NCBI RefSeq assembly: GCF_000003195.3
Contig: NC_012871.2
Location: 48,703,862 to 48,767,861, forward strand
Source: Sorghum bicolor
Taxonomy: Eukaryota > Streptophyta > Magnoliopsida > Poales > Poaceae
Direction: 5' to 3'
DNA length: 64,000 bases
Part shown: in pieces, positions 56,593 to 64,000 of the stretch
Numbering within the stretch: position 1 is the stretch's first letter
How the letters are laid out: the number at the start of each line of letters is the position of its first letter
Translations under genes and position numbers: made by a program
The notes under the pieces: generated by a model
Database searches by the model: none
Told to the model about the DNA's origin: nothing
Seen by the model: only the letters and a program-made list of their open reading frames with translations

Positions 56593-57871
56593 TGTTGGGT
56601 ATTTTAAACGCAAACAGAAAAATTCGCAAGCGCACGGATACTGATGTAGCCTTCACCCGGGAGTATTCCAGAGTATTGATTTTCCACAGGGAACGTGAGT
56701 GTACTAATTAAGATCTCAGATCGCCCAAGGATAACTATATAACTATTTTTGGTGGGAAGAGAGGAAGTTTGCTGAGAGTTCTCTAGTTGATCTAAGAATC
56801 AAGAATTACTTCAAGATTATCTATATCGGGACATCAGAACACTAACCACGGAAAGAGATGAGAAGGGGGCTAGGAAGCTCCGACTACGGTCCTACAAACA
56901 CCGATCCGAACGAGGTGGAATACGTCGACCGTTAGGGCTATCACTACCCTAAGGCTACCACAACAATCCGCAGGATTGGGTGCAATTCCAGGTAATCGCA
57001 AGACTAAACACCACGTCTAATCTATTAATTACTACTCTAATGTTTCAAAGACTAGAGCACTTGATGCAAGCGGGAATCCAATAAATAACTTGAATGTAAA
57101 TAAAAGTAATTAGAGAACTCAGGAGTTATGAATTGAAGAACCTGGAGAACGATGAAGAACGAACCAGATGCTGCAAAAGTACAATGTTGAGGAAGATCCG
57201 ACAGATCCGGCTCCTCCTCCGCTCTCCTCTTCTCTCTCCTTATTTTCTAGATTACAACTAGAACTAACTAGAACTAGAACTAGAGGAACTAGAACTAGAA
57301 CTAGATGAACTAGAACTAGATCTAGATGAACTAGAGGTAGAACTAGAAGAACTAGAGGGATCCTCTCTACTTGGATGAAGAATTGAAACCCTAACTTTGA
57401 TTCTGTAGAAGAGGTATGATCTCTAGGGGCCAGGGGGTCTGGTTTTATAGTCCCTTCAAGTGAATCTGGGCCGTCGGATCAAACCGACATTAATCGCACG
57501 GTTTTCCTTGATCCTTTAGGTCGGTGGAGCATAATCCGCGAAACGTGTCCTGATTGGGCACTGTAGCTGGGCGGGCGCCCAGGAGAGTAGGGCGGGCGCC
57601 CTGCCTCCGAGCCCGATTGCCTTCCCGTTCGGTCCGGTGGCTTCTGGAGTCTTCTAGATGATAGAAAATTGTGTGGCACGTTAATATCTCTATGTAAACC
57701 CAACGTGTGGGCCTTTCTTCCGTATTTCCTGATAACCCCCTGCAGAAATAGACAAACACCAAAACTTGTGGAATTCTGTCAGATAAAACCCTAAGTCTAG
57801 GTGTTGGTTGCATTTGGATCCTTTTCTATGATTAGTTGATGGTTAAATGTGAGCATTATGGACCGTCAACA
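56593..57871 (-). repeat. element E 3' LTR
   Basis: 1,279 bp. In its own sense TGTTGACGGTCCATAATG to AAAATACCCAACA. TATAAAA near 57,449. Doublet GGGCGGGCGCCC (plus-strand form) at 57,569-57,580 and 57,590-57,601. A CTAGAA-type repeat at 57,257-57,355. Confidence 0.92.
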
Positions 57872-57887
57872 AGCTCCCCCAAGCTTA
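57872..57887 (-). other. element E polypurine tract
   Basis: Minus strand TAAGCTTGGGGGAGCT directly before the 3' LTR. Confidence 0.8.
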
Positions 57888-60060
57888 ACCTTTGCTCGTC
57901 CCTGAGCAAAGATAGACTCAAGAGTTTTCTGCAGTGGTTTCATTCCTTAAAGATACACATGCGTTTAAACAAGATCTCATCTCTGGTTATAGTAAACTGT
58001 TAAGATTTAAACTTACTCATTTTACCTTTCACCATGGGGCTTGCAACCATCACTTGTGTCTTGAGCAGTTAAAAGATAGAACGGTCTAGTCAAGCGCCAT
58101 GTCTCTTGTTCTTTGATTAACTATAGCTCTGGAGTTTTTGCAGATTTTCAAATAAAACTCAGAGATTCCTTGTATGACACTCTCTAGTCTCTCTTTTGTG
58201 GTATTTCTGGATCCTTACCAAGGCAGTAATGGTATATGCCTTCTCTCAAAGTATGTGGTATTTGTGGTATAAGGCATAGTGACATTGCCTTCTCTCTCAC
58301 CCTACTCTAATAAGGTTTTGATATCTGGAGCTCATAGGTGGGAGACAGCTAATACATACTTACAAGACATTTATTGCATAGTCAAACCATGGATCTAGAA
58401 GAACAAGTCAATAAGTCAAATCAAGAAGTGCATGTGTGGTGAATGAATGATGTATGGTGATGATGGTGATAATGGTGAAAACAATGGTGAACGTCTAATT
58501 CTACTTGTGCTCTTTTGAGGGGATACATACCTTTCTTGCTCTTTTGAAACTTTTTGAGGAGAATGAGATGCTCTATATTTTCTTTTTCTTTTCTCTCAGG
58601 TGGGTATCTTGTACCCCTAATTCTACTATCGGACACTTGTCCATTTTTACCTCTCGTCTCACTTTTTCTTTTCTTTCAAGGTTCCGGGCACTTGCCCCTT
58701 TTTATTTCCTCGTATACTCTTTTTTTTCTCTCTTTTTTTTCTTTTTTTAGAGCACTCATCTCTTGAAATAATGTAGCAAGTGGTAGTAACCAAGATAACT
58801 TGAGCATTTATTTCACAGGGGAAAATAGAAATGTTTTTGGCTATTCTCTCCCGGATTAGGAGTAGAATATTTTTGGGTGGTTCTGGAGATGGAAATGGGT
58901 GGATATATGTGGATGCGTACTTCCGGAGTAGAAGCAACATGTGTGAGTGAACGTGCAAGTGAATCTTGACTTAACCACATGACAAGCTCCTAAGGGTCTA
59001 CACAGCTTGACCACACTCAATGCTCATAAGCAGTAAAAAGTAAATGTGTGGCTCAAAGTTTAGCAAGCATGTATATATGGCTGTGGTAGGAATTTAAACT
59101 CTCATCATACAGGAACTCATCATGCAACATTTTAAAGATTTTCAAAGATAAAATTCTCCAGAATTCTAGCATCTCTAGGAACAGATAAACAGCAGCTCAA
59201 CCTTCCCATATCATATCCGTTAACAACTTAGACTTTAGATCAAGTACTCTTCCCGTAAGTTTAGGTTTAGAGCAAATCTTCATTAATAATAGTCATGCCT
59301 AAACTTGAGACAGATTTCAATTTTGAGAACTAGTCATGGCAGAGCAACTATTCATCATTTCCATGTGAGAGCTTATCATGAGGGTTCATAGCAAACTTTA
59401 TTTATTTATTTATTTAGCAAACTAAGCAAAGATATAAGCACAAAATCTTTATTTGGGTTTTTATGATTATGCATCTTTTTATTATTTGAGTAAAGTATAA
59501 ATGCGAATAGAAACACTTAGCTGGATAAATGGGGGTGCTCTCCCCCAAGCTGGATTGTGACGTAATTTTTCCTGATGTAGCTAGCAGGTGGCGGAGGTGT
59601 TCTTGAATGTCGGCAGCATCCTGACAGCGGTTAGGATGTCCTCTGTCTGCTAGTCTTCTTTGATCCTTGAATTCTGTGGAGCTCAAATAGACAACAAAGC
59701 TTTGTGGAACTGGTTAAGTGTTAGCATAAAATCTCTTTTGCCTTTATCATATTGAGATTCCTCCTAATAAATGTTACTCTCTTTAGTAGGATCATAAATT
59801 TATTTTTTTTATTTTTATAGGATAGGAATATATTTATTTTATTTTACGCCACCACAGTGAATGTACTTATGGGTTTTATGCCATGAGCATAATCACATGG
59901 GGCTTACTATTTTTAACATTTTTATTTTCTTTTCAAGATGATGTGAACCTGATTAACTAAGCAAACTATTTTAAAATAATTGAAAGGAAAAAGATAACTA
60001 CCAAGTTTACCTCTTGGCAAGGCATTCGGTGTTTTTAAGTCCTCCGAACGGGACTCTCCG
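57888..60060 (-). other. element E 3' region
   Basis: Non-coding. Mirrors that of F: GGACACTTGTCC (58,631-58,642) and GGGCACTTGCCC (58,686-58,697) on the plus strand, plus the internal PPT-like motif as CTCTCCCCCAAGCTGG near 59,538. Long pyrimidine runs near 58,720-58,750. Confidence 0.65.
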
Positions 60061-60065
60061 TTTTC

Positions 60066-60641
60066 TTAGTCGTCCTGGGATTCGCTGGATGGCGTAGTCG
60101 GTGGTTCCGGCGGCGCCTCCTCTTCATGTATAACTATCTTCTCTTCCCACATCTGACTCGGTGCTACAGTCTCCTCAGGACAGTTCTGTTCAAGTTGTAT
60201 GTCTTCAGACCTTACCACTTCTCCTTCATAGTCCGCCCATCCGTCCTTGATAATTTGCCTCCTCTGGTAGCGGTTGCGTCGTCTCCTTCTTGTCCTGACC
60301 TGCTTAGAGTCTTCAACTATATAGTTAAGGTCAGTAAAATAGTGGCGTACCTTCTCAGAGGGGAAGTGCATGTGGACTTCTCCGGTTCCAATGTAGATGA
60401 TTGCTTTAACGGTGCTGAGGAACTGTCTTCCAAGGATGATGGGTGGATCGTACTTGTCTTCAATCTTTCGGAATGTCTGATCTGCCATCTGGAGCTGAAT
60501 GTATGTGGGTTTCAGGGGCATGGTTCCGAATAGGAGCTGATAGGTGACTGGGTCATCCTTTTTGGTCATGAACGGTGACTTAAGTCGACGGTCTTGACCT
60601 CCTTGAACTGCAGTGACCATCTTAGCTGACTTGGTCCACAT
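60066..60641 (-). pseudogene. element E second PR-like module and basic tail
   Basis: 191 codons from MWTKSAKMVTAVQGGQDRRL. It keeps PPIILGRQFLSTVKAIIYIG, the distal retropepsin signature. The segment that holds the D-T-G-S site in F is deleted (KKDDP joins VTYQLLFG). The tail has RTRRRRRNRYQRRQ and an acidic end (EEEAPPEPPTTPSSESQDD), stop near 60,066. F keeps the catalytic part and E the distal part, so neither is complete. Confidence 0.65.
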
Positions 60642-60779
60642 TTGCTTGTTCCTGTTTCTCCTGTTGGTCCTCTTCCTTGGTTCATGTCGGGATTACTCTG
60701 AGATTTGTGTAGTCTTGTTCTTGAAGGAAAATGTCTCCTTCCTCCCTTTGATGTAGAAACTGATCTTAGCAGCACTAGC

Positions 60780-61141
60780 GTAGATGACAGCTCCCGAGGT
60801 GTTCGGGAATGGCCTCCCTAAGATGACGGGTGCCTCTCATCATTACCGGTCTCTATAACCACGAAGTCTGCTGGGGTATACAAGGTACCAACTCGGACGC
60901 AGAGGTTCTTCAATATTCCCTTTGGGGAACTTAACGCCTGATCTGCAAGCTACAAACACATGGTTGTTTCTAATAAAGGATGTGTAAAGAATTTTTCATA
61001 GAGTACCCTGGGCATAATGTTGACGCTGGAGCCAAAGTCGTAGAGTGCTTCTGGGAAATCCACCATGCCGATGGAGATCGGGATGACGGTGCGTCCTGGA
61101 TCGCCTCTCTTGACCGCCAGAAGGTCAGTATTTACTTCCAC
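60780..61141 (-). pseudogene. element E first retropepsin-like module
   Basis: Minus-strand frame MEVNTDLLAVKRGDPGRTVI ... ALYDFGSSVNIMPRVLYEKF, with D-F-G-S at about 61,040, stops at 60,950. Similar sequence resumes in the same orientation (ILKNLCVRVGTLY, ADFVVIETG) toward 60,840, with frame damage. It corresponds to F 52,926-53,299. Confidence 0.6.
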
Positions 61142-62628
61142 GGGTTACTCCAGTAGTTATGTCCTCAAGCATCTCAGGGTAGTGATTGCTTGAGTGTCCA
61201 GTATCTCCAGTGTGTTTGTGCTCGTAGATTCAGGTTCTTCACTTGGTGGAGTCTGGGAGTTGAAAAACTCCTTCATATTTTGCTCGAAGTGTACCTGCTC
61301 ATAAAGACAAGGCAGAGATCAAGTGCATGGGCCCTATTGGTGGAAAACACCAACAGAACCAAAAGTGTATTTGTTCTCTCTAACCTTAAGCATAGTGAGC
61401 AAGACAAAGTTGATGGATAATAAGACCATGAGTGTAACATTTAAAACATTTGTCAGATCAGATCACTCAACCTTATGGAAAGATAATCTATCTAAGTAAT
61501 TTTTTTTCTTTACATGACTATCATTTTCCAAAGATTGAGTGTGCAACATTTTAGTTCATAAGATTAGGAGTGTGGGATCACAAAGGTGGAAGGACTAAAC
61601 ATATTGAATCAATTGTGTTGGTTAATCTAGAGTTGCAAATCATACATGTTTGTCTCTTTTATTCATGTGAATTCCAGAACCAAGGAGAAGCTTTATAAAA
61701 GTGATAGTCAAGTACCTTAAGATGTTACCTTACTTGAAGAGTGATGGTACAGTATCACCTTGTGGAAGCTTTCCTTTCTTAGCGGTTGTGCATCGTGTTT
61801 GTGGCACACTCCATGGATCATCACTTGTGAGCTATGCCTTCCTTGTGTAAATTGTTAAACTTCATGTATCTCTCTCTTTGTCTCCAATGTGAGTTTATCT
61901 CAGGACTTCCCAGGTCGATATTGAAAGTTTTCCTGCAGGGGTTAGTCCAACAAAATATCCAATATCTACTATAGCATACTATCGGCTCAAAGATCAACCT
62001 AGACACCATGTCTAATTTGATTTAGGAGGGCATTTTAACCTAACCATCATGCTTAATTTAAACTCCCTTGGAAGTAAGATCATCAGCCCTAAACTAAGCA
62101 CCATGCTTAATTAAGAGATAAATAAAACTACTCCAAACCTAGACATATACTAAAGCAAATAAAGGTAGCATGAGAGCATTGATAGAGTTCTACTCAAGTG
62201 GAGATGAAGTAGTGTGATTTGTATTTAACAAATTGAGCATGTCTCAAAGGTAGGGACAACCAACATAGCAACATGGCAAAGGATGTTTTTATGTAAAGTA
62301 CTCCCGCAAGCTTGAATTTTGCAAAATTCAAGTTTGGATGAATTTAATTCAATGTTGTATGACGATTGGTTGGACATACCTTGTGCTTGTCATTCATCCG
62401 ATCTTCTTGCTCCAATCGTGGAAAGGTTAGTGACAAGAATACCCGAAGGAATATTTTTACAATTATCCTTATATGCTTAACACACAAGGTAATGTTGCAA
62501 ATAATTAAAAGCTCATGTTACGATCTGATCAGTGCTTATTTTAGGACACCAAGCTTGTCCTTGGGAAACCATCAATTTATGTCGGCGAAGTGGTTTCCCT
62601 TCCAACGCTGACCTATATCAAGATCAAC
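61142..62628 (-). other. element E interior, decayed 5' half
   Basis: Aligns with element A (about 16,500-17,330) in the section around 61,740-62,330. It includes an AAGCTTG(C)GGGAG PPT-like motif near 62,307 and recurrent AAGCATGGTGCTTAG-type units also seen in A. No recognisable protein. Confidence 0.5.
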
Positions 62629-62841
62629 TCAACGAGATCTGCAATATTTAATATAGACATATGCATCGACAACCGCCCTTTTAAAGTTTTTATAAATAGA
62701 AAGGAAGAGGGGGTTGGAGATCTCGAATGTGGTGATGTTGGAGAGACCAATGGATTGTGAAGATGTTGCATATGAGCATGGAGTAAGTGAAGTGGCTATG
62801 AAATAAATTCCATGCTCATTAATGCTTAGAGTGAAATCCAT
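62629..62841 (-). CDS. element E short unknown ORF near the PBS
   Basis: 70 codons from MDFTLSINEHGIYFIATSLT to VVDAYVYIKYCRSR. The segment ISNPLFLSIYKNFKRAVVDA has a broken counterpart in element A (16,280-16,380), so it is a conserved but unrecognised part of this non-autonomous family. It could be a Gag fragment. Confidence 0.4.
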   Translation of the reverse strand: MDFTLSINEHGIYFIATSLTPCSYATSSQSIGLSNITTFEISNPLFLSIYKNFKRAVVDAYVYIKYCRSR

Positions 62842-62933
62842 GTGGTATGGTGAAAATGATAAGGTGAGTGTGGTAAAAAAGGAAAGAAAAAGGATACACG
62901 GACGACTTGGTTCGAAACTAGCACAACTACCGT

Positions 62934-62951
62934 TCCCCGGCAACGGCGCCA
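62934..62951 (-). other. element E primer binding site, tRNA-Asp
   Basis: Minus strand TGGCGCCGTTGCCGGGGA, 7 nt after the LTR end. Confidence 0.9.
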
Positions 62952-62958
62952 GAAAGCT

Positions 62959-64000
62959 TGTTGGGTATTTTAAACGCAAACAGAAAAATCCGCAAGCGCA
63001 CGGATACCGATGTAGCCTTCACCCGGGAGTATTCCAGAGTATCGATTTTCCACAGGGAACGTGAGTGTACTAATTAAGATCCCAGATCGCCCAAGGATAA
63101 CTATATAACTATTTTTGGTGGGAAGAGAGGAAGTTTGCTGAGAGTTCTCTAGTTGATCTAAGAATCAAGAATTACTTCAAGATTATCTATATCGGGACAT
63201 CAGAACACTAACCACGGAAAGAGATGAGAAGGGGGCTAGGAAGCTCCGACTACGGTCCTACAAACACCGATCCGAACGAGGTGGAATACGTCGACCGTTA
63301 GGGCTGTCACTACCCTAAGGCTACCACAACAATCCGCAGGATTGGGTGCAATTCTAGGTAATCGCAAGACTAAACACCACGTCTAATCTATTAATTACTA
63401 CTCTAAGGTTTCAAAGACTAGAGCACTTAATGCAAGCGGGAATCCAATAAATAACTTGAATGTAAATAAAAGTAATTAGAGAACTCAGAAGTTATGAATT
63501 GAAGAACCTGGAGAACGATGAAGAACGAACCAGATGCTGCAAAAGTACAATGTTGAGGAAGATCCAACAGATCCGGCTCCTCCTCCGCTCTCCTCTTCTC
63601 TCTCCTTATTTTCTAGATTACAACTAGAACTAACTAGAACTAGAACTAGAGGAACTAGAACTAGAACTAGATGAACTAGAACTAGATCTAGATGAACTAG
63701 AGGTAGAACTAGAAGAACTAGAGGGATCCTCTCTACTTGGATGAAGAATTGAAACCCTAACTTTGATTCTGTAGAAGAGGTATGATCTCCAGGGGCCAGG
63801 GGGTCTGGTTTTATAGTCCCTTCAAGTGAATCTGGGCCGTCGGATCAAACCGACATTAATCGCACGGTTTTCCTTGATCCTTTAGGTCGGTGGAGCATAA
63901 TTCGCGAAACGTGTCCTGATTGGGCACTGTAGCTGGGCGGGCGCCCAGGAGAGTAGGGCGGGCGCCCTGCCTCCGAGCCCGATTGCCTTCCCGTTCGGTC
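62959..64000 (-). repeat. element E 5' LTR, truncated by window end
   Basis: 1,042 bp aligned with 56,593-57,634. GC doublet near 63,936-63,968, TATAAAA near 63,814, CTAGAA-type repeat at about 63,616-63,722. The remaining roughly 237 bp should follow. Confidence 0.9.

Larger units (their letters stand above)
56593..64000 (-). mobile_element. element E: RT-less LTR element, minus strand, 5' LTR leaves window
   Basis: 3' LTR 57,871-56,593 and 5' LTR from 62,959 to beyond 64,000 (own sense minus), with PBS, PPT and about 5.1 kb interior. The LTR parts that can be compared (about 1,040 bp) differ at about 12 sites, so E is younger than F, which it interrupts. Coding remnants are two PR-like modules and a short unknown frame, with no RT or integrase. 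Confidence 0.88.

Overview
The window looks like a grass (Poaceae, probably Andropogoneae such as Sorghum, Saccharum or Miscanthus) nuclear chromosome. The evidence is the presence of plant spliceosomal introns, Stowaway MITEs with CTCCCTCCGTCC ends, GGCCTTGTTTAGTT-type MITEs, and Ty3/Gypsy LTR retrotransposons primed by tRNA-Asp (PBS TGGCGCCGTTGCCGGGGA). Only one ordinary host gene is visible. About three quarters of the window is nested LTR retrotransposons.

Left part (1-13,715). After an AT-rich stretch with degenerate tandem repeats comes an 11-exon minus-strand gene (10,632 back to 2,328). It encodes an ankyrin-repeat protein with a C-terminal TPR, resembling Arabidopsis TPR10. Its introns carry MITEs: a Stowaway holding an inverted MITE pair, a foldback element holding a GC-rich hAT MITE with a perfect 8-bp target duplication, and a TAA-flanked MITE. 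An LTR relic, another Stowaway and a decayed minus-strand Copia 3' end follow.

Nest 1 (13,716-44,835, plus strand). Element A is an RT-less gypsy-type element. It is split by element B (18,628-27,987, TSD ATAAG) and element D (28,866-42,834, TSD AGGGA). D is itself split by element C (29,002-41,310, TSD GGGGG). B is an Athila-like element with gag-pro-pol broken by two single-base frameshifts, and an extra ORF3 with its own TATA-like upstream region. C is a young Tat-lineage element (LTRs differ at about 4 of 697 sites) with intact gag-pro and pol ORFs and two RNase H domains. On the opposite strand C carries a six-exon gene containing a plant mobile domain (PMD), with its own TATA box and two nonsense codons.

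Nest 2 (47,504-64,000, runs off the right edge). Element G is on the minus strand (3' LTR plus integrase end). It is interrupted by F (plus strand, RT-less, with two retropepsin-like modules). F's 3' LTR is interrupted by E (minus strand, RT-less). The 5' LTR of E leaves the window.

How the parts fit together: A, E and F lack reverse transcriptase and integrase but share LTR ends, primer site and a roughly 2-kb 3' region with B and G. They are therefore candidates for mobilisation in trans by B/G-like autonomous relatives. The most interesting signals are the antisense spliced PMD gene of C, the internal promoter-like module before ORF3 of B, a GC-rich dyad doublet at fixed 21-bp spacing in LTR promoters, palindromes with compensatory changes near 3' ends, and extreme enrichment of GCCGAT/ATCGGC throughout C.
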